From assembly GCA_017577365.1 (NCBI GenBank), contig PKRJ01000053.1, positions 1 through 27,469 of the forward strand: a stretch of 27,469 nt of DNA, given 5' to 3'. How positions within the stretch are numbered: the stretch's first letter is position 1; every line of letters starts with the position of its first letter. The notes beneath the pieces were generated by a model that saw only the letters and a program-made list of their open reading frames with translations, had not been told where the DNA came from and did not search any database. The position numbers and the translations under genes are program-made. Shown one piece after another: positions 8,052 through 15,984 of this stretch. The DNA comes from Gammaproteobacteria bacterium (GTDB lineage: Bacteria; Pseudomonadota; Gammaproteobacteria; Steroidobacterales; Rariloculaceae).

Positions 8052-9245
8052 ATGTTCGAAACGCTCGAGCCGCTGCCGCCCGACGCGATCCTCGGGATGA
8101 TGGCGCTCTATCGCGCGGATCCCGACCCGCGCAAGATCGACCTTTCCGTGGGCGTCTATCAGGACGAGGAGGGGCGCACGCCGATCCTCGAGAGCGTGAA
8201 GCGCGCCGAGCGCGCCGTCTTCGAGAACGAGGATACGAAGACGTATGTCGCGATCGCCGGCAACGCGGCGTTCAACCGCGGCGTCGAGGGCTTGCTGTTC
8301 GGCGACGCGCATCCGGCCGTTGCCGACGGGCGCGTCGTGACGCTGCAGACGCCGGGCGGCAGCGGTGCGCTGTGCGTCGCCGCCCACCTGATTCGCCGCG
8401 CTCGGCCGGAGGCGAGGGTGCACATCAGCGAGCCTTCGTGGCCGAACCATATTCCGCTCTTGACGCTTTCCGGCCTCGAGATCGCGACGTATCCGTATTA
8501 CGACCAGCGCGCGCATCGCGTCGATTTCGAACGCATGGTCGATGCGGTCGAGAAGATCCCGGCCGGCGATCTCCTCCTGCTGCACGCCTGCTGTCACAAC
8601 CCGTGCGGCGCGGACTTGACGCGCGATCAGTGGCAGACGCTCGCGGAGCTTTGCGAGCGGCGCGGCATCGTGCCGTTCATCGACCTCGCGTATCAAGGAT
8701 TCGCCGAGGGGCTCGACGAGGACGCATACGGCGTGCGCTTGATGAGCGAGCGGATGCCGGAGGTCGTCGTCGTGTCGAGCTGCTCGAAGAATTTCGGGCT
8801 CTATCGCGAGCGCGTGGGCTCGGTCAGCATCGTCGCCGCGAACGCGGAGAGCGCGAAGGGCGTCGCGAGCCACGCTGCGAACGTCGCGCGCGGGATCTAC
8901 TCGATGCCGCCCGACCACGGCGCGGCGATCGTCGCGAGGATTCTCGGCGACGCGGAGCTTCGCGCGCTGTGGGAGCGCGAGGTCGCCGAGATCCGGACGC
9001 GCCTGAACGCGCTTCGTCGGCTGCTCGCCGACAAGCTCGCCGAGCGGTCGACGCCCGTCGACTTCTCGTTCATCGCGAACGAGCGGGGCATGTTCTCGTT
9101 CCTCGGGCTCGATCGGGAACGCGTCGTCGCGCTGCGCGAGCGCTTCCACATCTACATGATCGAGTCGAGCCGAATCAACGTCGCCGGTATCCGCCCCGCG
9201 AACGTCGACTATATCGCCGACGCTATCGCGGCCGTGCTCGAATAA
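8052..9245 (+). CDS. Aromatic/aspartate aminotransferase (class I-alpha, TyrB-like)
   Basis: This 397-residue PLP enzyme belongs to the I-alpha subgroup (E. coli AspC/TyrB size and order). It shows the N-terminal LPPDAILGMMALYRAD, LSVGVYQDEEGRTP, LHACCHNPCGADLT, DLAYQGFAEG, Schiff-base Lys246 in SSCSKNFGLYRERVG, and SRINVAGI near the C-terminus with the carboxylate-binding arginine. It exchanges amino groups between aspartate or aromatic amino acids and 2-oxoacids. The ATG at 8052 is eight bases after the amidohydrolase stop, so the two are almost certainly co-transcribed. A strong hairpin terminator follows 27 bases after the stop. It is the second aspartate-family aminotransferase in the window; the one at 972-2174 belongs to a different subgroup. 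Confidence 0.92.
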   Translation: MFETLEPLPPDAILGMMALYRADPDPRKIDLSVGVYQDEEGRTPILESVKRAERAVFENEDTKTYVAIAGNAAFNRGVEGLLFGDAHPAVADGRVVTLQTPGGSGALCVAAHLIRRARPEARVHISEPSWPNHIPLLTLSGLEIATYPYYDQRAHRVDFERMVDAVEKIPAGDLLLLHACCHNPCGADLTRDQWQTLAELCERRGIVPFIDLAYQGFAEGLDEDAYGVRLMSERMPEVVVVSSCSKNFGLYRERVGSVSIVAANAESAKGVASHAANVARGIYSMPPDHGAAIVARILGDAELRALWEREVAEIRTRLNALRRLLADKLAERSTPVDFSFIANERGMFSFLGLDRERVVALRERFHIYMIESSRINVAGIRPANVDYIADAIAAVLE

Positions 9246-9272
9246 GCGGCGAGATCGTTGCAGGCGAAAAGC

Positions 9273-9300
9273 AAGAGGGCCGGCTTGCGCCGGCCCTCTT
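9273..9300. terminator. Bidirectional intrinsic terminator
   Basis: A perfect 12-base-pair stem, AAGAGGGCCGGC (9273-9284) with GCCGGCCCTCTT (9289-9300), encloses the loop TTGC. The plus strand continues TCTTCTC, and the minus strand continues with a TTTT run. It sits between the convergent aminotransferase (stop 9245) and the secreted-protein gene (stop 9328), so it can end transcription from both sides. Confidence 0.9.
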
Positions 9301-9327
9301 TCTTCTCGTGCGGATCGGATCGGACGA

Positions 9328-10776
9328 CTACTTGCGCTTCAGCGGCCGGAAGGTCACCGGCAGGCTGCCTTGCGCGCTCGCGACGATACCCTGCAGCGTG
9401 CCGTCCGCGGTCAGCTCGCCCTGGAATCTCCAGGGGTCGATGTTCGGCAGCGTGAATCTCACGACGCGTCCGTCGATCGTGAGGTCCCGCAGCGGCTTGT
9501 TGATCTCGCCGAGAGTCGTGCCGATCAGCTTGGCGTTGACCGTGTTGTCCCCGTTGTCGGTGAACTCGAGCTCGATGTCGAGATCGACCGTGACGATCCG
9601 CGGCCGGCCGACCCAACGGCCGTTGAGCGCTTTCGCGACGTCCGCGCTGACCGCGACCGGCGCCTGCTCGGGCTCCGGCGTCGGGTTCGCGCGCTCGTAA
9701 CGGCTCGTCTCGGTGTAGTAGCGGACGATCGTATTGCCTTCGTGGCACGCGTACTCCGGCATCAGGTAATCGGGGTTGTGACGCATCGGGTAGCGCACCG
9801 TGAACGGCGCGGTCAGGATCACCGGATCCTCGGCCGTGATCTCGTAGAGCCACGTATCGTCGTTCAGCCGGACGACGCGCTCGGTGACCTTCAGCTGCTC
9901 GCTGCTCGGGAAGCGGTTGCCCGGGGGCGCACCGACGACGGCGAGGTTCAAGAGCGGATTCGTCGCCTTGAAATTCGTCGTCTCGACGACGAGTGTCGTG
10001 CCTTCCCAGCGTCCTCGCGAATGGCCGAGGTACTGCTTGATCTCGGGCGGCAGCTCCTCGACGTCGGTCGTCGGAATGATCCGCGCCTCGTGGATCATCT
10101 CCAGCCGGAAGATCACGTATCCCGGCGCCTGCTCGATGAAGAAGCCGCCGTTGTAGCGGTACGGCATCATCGACGAAGGCAGTCCGCGCGTGATGCAGCG
10201 GTCCCAGTTGTCGAAATCTTCCGGGCCGTCGAACGTCAGATCCTCGCCCGGCAGCGCCCAGTCGCTGCCCATCTGCAGCGCGAGCCGCTTGCCCTCGGGC
10301 GTCAAAGCGGGCAAAAGCCCGTTGGGCGGATCCACGATCAAGTTCGTCTGGCGCTGCGGGACGTTCGGATCGACGAGGCCGGTGCGCAGCGACAGCGCGA
10401 CGTTGCCTTCCTCGAGCGCCTGACGGCTCACGTCGACGCTGCTCGACCACCGTCGGAGCGCCTCGTTGTACTCCTCTTCCGTGAGCCAGGCCTTGCTCAT
10501 GTCGCACGGCGGGGCGTTGAAGCGATAGCTGTACCCGGAGCAGCGCTCGAGCGGCACGCGCGACGCCTGCATCATGTCGAGCTTCGCGCGGATATCCGGC
10601 TCGCCCCACGGCGTCATCGGGTGCTGCCAGCCCTCGGGGGTCGCGATGAAATGGTTGGCTTCGCTCGGGGCGCCGCGTATCGAATCGTTGATCTGCGCGT
10701 GCGCTGCTGCGAGAAACAACGGGGCTGCTCCGGCGCCGAGCAGCACGTTTCGGATCGTGGACTTGAGCGATTGCAT
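9328..10776 (-). CDS. Secreted protein of unknown function, two-domain
   Basis: This 482-residue protein starts at ATG 10776 behind GGGAAGGGAG. It has a signal peptide ending AAAHAQ near residue 28, so it is exported to the periplasm or beyond. The main part (about 30-390) carries IVDPPNGLLPALTPEG, GHSRGRWEGTTLVVETTNF and a WLYEITAEDPVILTAPFTV stretch. I recognise this as an unnamed family that is common and often multi-copy in environmental proteobacteria and Acidobacteria; no activity is known to me. The last 90 residues (from GRWVGRPRIV) look like a separate beta-rich domain of the kind attached to the ends of some secreted hydrolases. The gene is divergent from the TonB-dependent receptor, which suggests a periplasmic role tied to that uptake system (inference). 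Confidence 0.75.
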   Translation of the reverse strand: MQSLKSTIRNVLLGAGAAPLFLAAAHAQINDSIRGAPSEANHFIATPEGWQHPMTPWGEPDIRAKLDMMQASRVPLERCSGYSYRFNAPPCDMSKAWLTEEEYNEALRRWSSSVDVSRQALEEGNVALSLRTGLVDPNVPQRQTNLIVDPPNGLLPALTPEGKRLALQMGSDWALPGEDLTFDGPEDFDNWDRCITRGLPSSMMPYRYNGGFFIEQAPGYVIFRLEMIHEARIIPTTDVEELPPEIKQYLGHSRGRWEGTTLVVETTNFKATNPLLNLAVVGAPPGNRFPSSEQLKVTERVVRLNDDTWLYEITAEDPVILTAPFTVRYPMRHNPDYLMPEYACHEGNTIVRYYTETSRYERANPTPEPEQAPVAVSADVAKALNGRWVGRPRIVTVDLDIELEFTDNGDNTVNAKLIGTTLGEINKPLRDLTIDGRVVRFTLPNIDPWRFQGELTADGTLQGIVASAQGSLPVTFRPLKRK

Positions 10777-11132
10777 AGAGGCTCCCTTCCCGTCGGCGCA
10801 AGCCAAGGCCAATCAAAGTGCGTAACAGTACCTCCCCGTTCGTGTCGAGTCCACTGGACCCAATGCAAGTTTTCCTTTAGCCGCCAGAGGCTAGCGTGAG
10901 TTGCGCCGAGCGCGCGATGCGAGGGGAGCGCCCGTGCGGCGGCCGCGCGCAGGCTCACCCGTGTCGGTGGAGCCGGACGTCGCACTTCCGCGGCATGACA
11001 TATGCATCGGGCGCCGACGCATCACCCGAGCTGGCGTCGGCCGGAGGCCGTTGCTCGAAAGACGCAAGTCACTGAAGTCCCAAACGCCCCACAACGTCTT
11101 GCACAGCGCCTCGAAGCGAGGAGGGGACGCTC
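10777..11132. promoter_or_regulatory. Divergent intergenic region with a palindrome
   Basis: This 356-base gap separates the divergent secreted-protein and receptor genes and must hold both promoters. The clearest element is the palindrome GTCCACTGGAC (10849-10859), two 5-base arms around one central base, 73 bases upstream of the secreted-protein start. That is a plausible operator position. Shine-Dalgarno sequences for both genes lie at the two ends. I see no convincing -35/-10 pair and no credible coding sequence. Confidence 0.35.
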
Positions 11133-13547
11133 ATGAAGGACAAGGCTGCGCTCCGTACGTTGAAGCTCTGTTCCCTGGCTGCCGCTCTCGTTTGCACGGT
11201 CGAGTCACGAGCCCAGGCGCCCAGCCGCGGCGCCGCCGGGGGGCTCGAGGAAGTCGTGGTGACCGCGCGCTATCGCGAGGAGCGCCTTCAAGACACGCCG
11301 ATCGCGATCAGCGCGGTCACGGCGGAGGACATTCAGGTCCGCGCGTTCTCGAGCTCTTTCGAGGTCGGCTACATGATCCCGAACGCGTCGCTGCGCCCGG
11401 CGCAAGCGGCGTTCGGCAACACGATGACGGCCTTCATTCGAGGGATCGGCCAGAACGATTTCGATTTCGCTTTCGAGCCTGGAGTCGGTATCTATATCGA
11501 CGACATCTATCACCCGTTCACGCTCGGCTCGCAGATCGAGCTGCTCGATCTCGCGCGCGTCGAGGTGCTGCGCGGGCCGCAGGGCACGCTGTTCGGGCGC
11601 GGCTCGATCGGCGGCGCGATCCGCTACGTCACGCAGCCGCCGCAGGGGGACGGCTCCGGCAACATCCGGCTGACGGCTGGCACGTTCGACCGCATCGACG
11701 TGCGCGCCAGCTACGACTTTGCGGTCACGGATAACCTTTTCGCCCGCGTCGCCGGCGTCGCGCGAAGCCGCGACGGCTATCAGGACGTCATCGACTTCGC
11801 GTGCGCGTTCCCGGAGCTCGCCGGCCCGCTCCAGCCGCAGACGGTGAACCGGGGCGCCGATTGCCGCATCGGCACGCAGGGCGGGGAGAACGTCGTGGGC
11901 CTGCGCGGCGCGCTGCGCTGGGTCGCATCCGAGAGCTTCGAGATGACGGTGACGGCGGAGCACGTCGACGACTCGTCCGAGGCGCGCGCCGACACGCTGC
12001 TCGTCGTCGACACGCGTCCGGAAGCGTGGCCGTCGCTGGTGCCGGGGTTGCCGTACGACGAGCGGTTCCTGCCGCCGGATCCTTACGTCTCGTACGCGAC
12101 CTACGCCGATCCGCTCACGGGCCTGCGCGTGACGCCGCAGACGGGCATGGACAAGGAGATGATCTCGGTGCGGGCGGACTGGGACATCACGGACGCTTTC
12201 GGCCTCGCGGCGATCGTCGCCTATACCGACATGACGGCCACGCTCGCGACCGACGCCGACGGATCGCCGATCAACATGCAGACCGTCGACGGCATTCAAG
12301 AAACCGATTACGTCACCGCGGAGCTGCGCTTCAACGGCCGCGCATTCGAGCGCATGGAATGGACGGCGGGCCTGTTCTACTACGACGGCGACTCGATCAA
12401 CCAGCAGATGGTCAGCATTCCGTTCTTGAGCCTGATTCTCGACGGCGTGCCGCCGGACCAGAACGCGACGCGGCCCTTCGTCAATGCGCGCAACGTCCAC
12501 CAGAACCGCAACGAGTCCGTGTACGCGCATATCGTGTACGACTTCAACGAGCGCCTGTCGATCAACGGCGGCGTGCGCTATTCCGACGACGAGAAGAACG
12601 TCAATTTCGACAACACCCGGGTGCAGAACCCGAACGTCGTCGTCGCGGACGACCATTTCGATTGGCGCATCGGCCTCGACTACCGGTTCAGCGACGCGCT
12701 GATGGCGTACGTGAGCGCCGCGACGGGGTATCGACCGGGAAGCTACAACCCGCGGCCGTTCCAGGCCACGCAAGTCGTCGCCGTCGAGAACGAGGAATCG
12801 ACGGCCTACGAGATCGGCGTCAAATCGGACCTGCTCGATCGGCGCTTGAGGCTCAACGCGGCGCTGTTCTACACGGATTGGGAGACGCGCATTCTGACGG
12901 ACCCCGGCACCGAGTGCACGTTGCTCGATCTCGGTCCGCCGCCGGTTTACGACACGGTGCCGCCGGGCACGCCGGGCTCGGTGACCGACTCTCTCGGCAA
13001 CACGTGTCTCGCGGGCACGACCGTATCGCGGACCTTCTACGTGAACGGCCCGGGTACGATCCGCGGAGCCGAGATCGAGCTTCAGTACAGCCCGGCGGAG
13101 CGCTGGACGATCGGCGCCGTGTACGGCCTCACGGACTGGGATTCGCAGGACATCAACGACGATCCGAACGTGCTGTCGGATCGTCCCATCTACGTGCCGG
13201 AGGACAATTGGGCGCTCAGCGTCGCGTACTCGGCGTCGACGAGAAACGGCGCGGCGTGGACGCCGCGGGTCGATCTTTACGGGCAGAGCGAGATCTGCAC
13301 GTCGTTGCCGAGAGCCGATGCCGCATTCCCGGACGCGGGCTGCTCGGCCGGCTACGAGCTGTGGAACGCGCGGGTGGAATGGGCGAGCCCTGACGGCGAG
13401 TGGCTCGTCGCCATCGGCGCGACGAACGTTCGGGACAAGCAGTATTTCCTCAACCGGTTCGATCTGACGGCTTTCGGGCAGCCGCATGCCGAAGGTCAGC
13501 CCGGCCCGCCGCGCGAGTGGTATCTGACGCTGCAGCGCGACTTCTGA
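11133..13547 (+). CDS. TonB-dependent outer-membrane receptor
   Basis: This 804-residue receptor imports a substrate across the outer membrane using TonB energy. ATG 11133 follows AGGAGGGG. The signal peptide ends near ESRAQA (about residue 28). It is followed by the TonB-box-like EEVVVTARYREERLQDTP and a plug domain (about 45-165) with IRGIGQNDFDF, GVGIYIDDIY and EVLRGPQGTLFGRGSIGGAI. The rest is beta-barrel, with YRFSDALMAYVSAATGYRPG and YEIGVKSDLLDRRLRLNAALFYTDW, ending in the typical terminal phenylalanine (LQRDF). The plug style is that of the large receptor family of catabolic proteobacteria that take up plant-, sugar- or aromatic-derived compounds as well as iron chelates. No siderophore genes or sigma/anti-sigma pair flank it, so the substrate is unknown. 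Confidence 0.95.
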   Translation: MKDKAALRTLKLCSLAAALVCTVESRAQAPSRGAAGGLEEVVVTARYREERLQDTPIAISAVTAEDIQVRAFSSSFEVGYMIPNASLRPAQAAFGNTMTAFIRGIGQNDFDFAFEPGVGIYIDDIYHPFTLGSQIELLDLARVEVLRGPQGTLFGRGSIGGAIRYVTQPPQGDGSGNIRLTAGTFDRIDVRASYDFAVTDNLFARVAGVARSRDGYQDVIDFACAFPELAGPLQPQTVNRGADCRIGTQGGENVVGLRGALRWVASESFEMTVTAEHVDDSSEARADTLLVVDTRPEAWPSLVPGLPYDERFLPPDPYVSYATYADPLTGLRVTPQTGMDKEMISVRADWDITDAFGLAAIVAYTDMTATLATDADGSPINMQTVDGIQETDYVTAELRFNGRAFERMEWTAGLFYYDGDSINQQMVSIPFLSLILDGVPPDQNATRPFVNARNVHQNRNESVYAHIVYDFNERLSINGGVRYSDDEKNVNFDNTRVQNPNVVVADDHFDWRIGLDYRFSDALMAYVSAATGYRPGSYNPRPFQATQVVAVENEESTAYEIGVKSDLLDRRLRLNAALFYTDWETRILTDPGTECTLLDLGPPPVYDTVPPGTPGSVTDSLGNTCLAGTTVSRTFYVNGPGTIRGAEIELQYSPAERWTIGAVYGLTDWDSQDINDDPNVLSDRPIYVPEDNWALSVAYSASTRNGAAWTPRVDLYGQSEICTSLPRADAAFPDAGCSAGYELWNARVEWASPDGEWLVAIGATNVRDKQYFLNRFDLTAFGQPHAEGQPGPPREWYLTLQRDF

Positions 13548-13777
13548 CGAGCCCCGGAGCCGCGAGGCGGTCGCAAGGGGCCGTTTCGCGCTCTGCACGC
13601 GATTGCGAGGCCCGCTCGACGTCGATGCAGGCGGGTCGCTCCGATTGCGTGCGCGCGAAGGTCATGCGCGAGGCAAGGCAGCGGAAAGCCGAAGTTGACG
13701 CCGAGCGGCGTGACGTGGACGTTTCTCGGGAGCTCATGACACGAACGAAGCCGAAGTAGCCCAACGAGGAGACCACG

Positions 13778-14398
13778 ATGCGGCGCTCGATCTTGGCAGC
13801 TCTTCCGATCTTACTCGCGGCGTGTGTGGACGAGGGCACGGTCACTCGTCCGGATGATCGGGCGCCGGGCGCCGAGCAGCGCGCGGCCGACGTGCGAAGC
13901 GAAGACGATATGGTCGCTCTCGGCAACGAGGTTTCCTCCGCGCTCATCGGCGAACTCATGGGACGAGTCGCCGCCGCGATCGAGGAAGGCGGGCCCGCGT
14001 ATGCCATCGACTTCTGCTCGACGGAAGCGTTGCCGAGAACGGCCGCCGTCGCCGAAGCGCACGGCGTCGAGCTCAAGCGCACGTCCGCGCGCGTGCGTAA
14101 CCCGGCGAACGCTCCGGACGCGCACGAGCGGGCGGCGCTCGAATACTTCGAGGCCGAGATGGCCGCCGGCCGCGCATTGCCGAGCCATCTCGTGCAGCGA
14201 GCGGACGGCGAGCTGCGCTACTACAGGCCGATCGTCGTCGCCGAGCTCTGCACGACCTGCCACGGCCCGCGCGATGCGCTAGATCCCGCGGTCGCCGAAG
14301 CGCTCGACAGGCGTTATCCCGATGACGAGGCGACCGGCTATCGGCCGGGCGATTTTCGCGGAGTCGTGCGCGTCAGCGTGCCGGCAGCGAACCGCTGA
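13778..14398 (+). CDS. Tll0287-like (DUF3365) c-type haem lipoprotein
   Basis: This 206-residue protein starts at ATG 13778 with AACGAGGAG upstream. A short signal peptide ends in a lipobox, LLAAC, so the cysteine at residue 16 is probably lipidated and the protein sits in the periplasm on a membrane. The domain (about 50-200) has YAIDFCSTEALPRTAAVAE, the covalent haem motif CTTCH (158-162) and a C-terminal YRPGDFRGVVRVSVP. This layout matches the Tll0287-like/DUF3365 family, c-haem relatives of PAS sensors. A redox or gas-sensing role, or minor electron transfer, is possible. It lies 230 bases after the receptor on the same strand; I cannot tell whether it shares that transcript. Confidence 0.85.
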   Translation: MRRSILAALPILLAACVDEGTVTRPDDRAPGAEQRAADVRSEDDMVALGNEVSSALIGELMGRVAAAIEEGGPAYAIDFCSTEALPRTAAVAEAHGVELKRTSARVRNPANAPDAHERAALEYFEAEMAAGRALPSHLVQRADGELRYYRPIVVAELCTTCHGPRDALDPAVAEALDRRYPDDEATGYRPGDFRGVVRVSVPAANR

Positions 14399-14419
14399 CG
14401 CGAACGAAACGGCCTCGGG

Positions 14420-14641
14420 GCGGATCTCTCCGGTCCTCGAGTCCGCGACGAGCATCTGGTCGTTCAGGCCCGACGGCTGGCCTCTGCCGTCCGTCTGAAT
14501 GAATACGCGGCCGTCGGGATCGACCCAGAGCCCGTCCGGCTCGTTGAACGTCGCGTCGGTATCGAACGTGTCGCTCGCGATGATGAAGACGTCCCATTCG
14601 AACCGCGTGCCGACGTGATGGTCGCTGTCGCGCCAGCGCTC
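14420..14641 (-). pseudogene. phoX: Internal fragment of a PhoX-type (DUF839) phosphatase
   Basis: On the minus strand, 74 codons read as an internal PhoX segment: HHVGTRFEWDVFIIASD, FNEPDGLWVDPDGRVFIQTDG and LNDQMLVADSRTGEIR. These are the motifs that lie in the middle of the 600-700 residue PhoX alkaline phosphatases. The likeness stops abruptly at GEIR, just before the family's usual GPxxCEVTG, and the frame then runs into the 3' end of the haem lipoprotein gene. Upstream, the frame is open back to a TAG at 14700-14702 but has no start codon. Both ends are therefore missing, and the active-site regions are gone. No frameshift is needed inside the fragment, so the loss may be recent. Confidence 0.75.
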
Positions 14642-14718
14642 GCAGGCTGCGGACGCGAATGCCGCTGCCGCGTCAAACGAGAAATATTTGCGTGCTAACT
14701 AAACTAATCGACGTCCCG

Positions 14719-14748
14719 AGTATAGGAACGCTTCACGGAGAGGGTCAA
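14719..14748 (-). promoter_or_regulatory. Sigma70-like promoter facing the PhoX remnant
   Basis: Read on the minus strand, TTGACC (14748-14743) and TATACT (14724-14719) are separated by 18 bases, each one base from consensus. It is the best promoter match I saw in the window. Transcription would start near 14712 and run through an AT-rich leader (containing TTAGTTTAGTTAG) into the PhoX fragment, then antisense to the haem lipoprotein gene. It is probably the promoter of the lost gene. Confidence 0.55.
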
Positions 14749-14803
14749 TCGGAACGCGACCGGGTAGAACGACGATCGGACGTTTCCCGGGCTCGCGGTG
14801 CTC

Positions 14804-15229
14804 TCAGGGCGTGGAGCGGTTGGGACGGGGCAGGTCGGTGTAGTCGAAGCCGAAACAAGCTCGTCCCGGACCATGCCGCCAGAAGTCGTCTTGCATCGGC
14901 GGCGGGGACGGTCGGCTGAAGTCGGCGCAAAGCTCGAACGCAAGCGGACCCTTGACGACGTAGACGTACGGCTCTCGCGTCGCCGGATCGCGAGGCAGAC
15001 GTGTGAGGTGCCGGCCGTCGACGAGCGCATCGAGGGTTTCCGGCAGCCGTCCCGTCTCCATTACGTAGCGAGAGATGACGCCGGCAAGGCCGCGAAGATC
15101 GTCGACGCGCTGCCGGTCGGATCGCAGCAGACGCTGCTCGAGCGGCGAGCCGGAGACGTAGAGACCGATCGCGATCGCGATACCGAACACTGCGGCGGCG
15201 GCCAAGGCTGCGGCGCGGTGCGGGCTCAT
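14804..15229 (-). CDS. Small membrane-anchored protein paired with the DUF5671-type gene
   Basis: This 141-residue protein has one N-terminal membrane helix (about 6-27) and a periplasmic part. Its ATG at 15229 overlaps the stop of the upstream gene as ATGA, so the two are translationally coupled. The soluble part begins with a helical DRQRVDDLRGLAGVISRYV and RLPETLDALVD, a layout seen in short anchored proteins. It ends with a conserved-looking YVVKGPLAFELCADFSRPS and HGPGRACFGF; the two cysteines (in ELCAD and RACF) could form a disulfide. I know of no function. Pairing of such a protein with a DUF5671-type gene is recurrent as I remember it, suggesting that they act together. Confidence 0.7.
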   Translation of the reverse strand: MSPHRAAALAAAAVFGIAIAIGLYVSGSPLEQRLLRSDRQRVDDLRGLAGVISRYVMETGRLPETLDALVDGRHLTRLPRDPATREPYVYVVKGPLAFELCADFSRPSPPPMQDDFWRHGPGRACFGFDYTDLPRPNRSTP

Positions 15230-15867
15230 CGTCCGAGCGCTTCGTCGTCGGAGCGTGAGCTCCAGAGGAAATAACCGAACGCGCTTCCCGCGATCGCCGC
15301 GACGACGAGCGTTTTCAGCACGAAGCGGATGGTGAGGTCGCCGCGAAGCAAGCTGTAGACGAGAGAGATCGAGTCGCCGACGATCACCGTCGTGGCAACG
15401 AACAGCGTAAGGTACGTGAGCCACTTGCGGATCGCGGAGTTGCGCCGTGCCGGCTCCGCCGCGATCTCTTTCGCGATTCGCGTCGCCGTGAACAGGAATA
15501 CCGGGAAAGTGACGATCAGCGACGCCGTCGCCCAACGGATCGCTCCACGGGCCGAGTCGACCACGTACGGCGCGAGCCCTTCGGGAAACGCGAGCTCGAT
15601 CAGATTGAAGAGCAGGCTGCCGAGCTGGTACGCCGACGCATAGAGAGACACGAACATCACGAGATACAGGAACGCGTCTCGAGCGGAGATCTCTGGTCTC
15701 GGCCGCGGCACGGGCACGACGAAATCGACGTCCGCATAGTGACGGAGCGCGTCGAGTATCTGCTCTCGCGACCAGCCCGCCGAGGTCAGCGCGTTCTCGA
15801 TGTCCGATCGCGTCGCGCCGGCTTTGAGCGCGGACTCGACGAAGTCCGCGAGTCGTCGGTCAGCGAT
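15226..15867 (-). CDS. DUF5671-type four-helix membrane protein with apparent ATC start
   Basis: The predicted product is 213 residues if translation starts at the ATC at 15867. An N-terminal helical segment (LADFVESALKAGATRSDI, then AGWSREQILDALRHYADVDF) leads into VPVPRPRP. Four membrane helices follow, at about 64-86, 110-128, 149-173 and 181-202. The N-terminal helices followed by a PVPRPRP linker are a family hallmark, so the gene must begin well upstream of the first conventional start, the GTG at 15717. In that upstream stretch there is no ATG, GTG or TTG, yet AAGGAG lies seven bases before the ATC. Role unknown. Its stop overlaps the start of the next gene. Confidence 0.75.
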   Translation of the reverse strand: MADRRLADFVESALKAGATRSDIENALTSAGWSREQILDALRHYADVDFVVPVPRPRPEISARDAFLYLVMFVSLYASAYQLGSLLFNLIELAFPEGLAPYVVDSARGAIRWATASLIVTFPVFLFTATRIAKEIAAEPARRNSAIRKWLTYLTLFVATTVIVGDSISLVYSLLRGDLTIRFVLKTLVVAAIAGSAFGYFLWSSRSDDEALGR

Positions 15868-15984
15868 GGCCGTTCTCCTTGGACGTTGCGACGGTGCGCG
15901 TGACGGCGGCTCCGGGAGCTGCCCGTGCGCGCCGTCGCTCGGAATTACTCTAGCACCGGCCCGTGAAACTTGCCGAATCCGCGA

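Noticed and set aside
11205..13598. A 797-codon open frame antisense to the TonB-dependent receptor
   Set aside because: Its translation is rich in Arg, Val and Asp with no domain, and it mirrors the codon bias of the receptor in GC-rich DNA. The receptor frame has full homology.
13400..13759. A 119-codon plus-strand frame between the receptor and the haem lipoprotein
   Set aside because: It overlaps the receptor C-terminus, has no Shine-Dalgarno and shows no recognisable domain.
14683..14712. The TTAGTTTAGTTAG repeat upstream of the PhoX remnant as a mobile-element end or Pho box
   Set aside because: It does not match the Pho box pattern, there is no matching inverted end nearby and no target duplication is visible.
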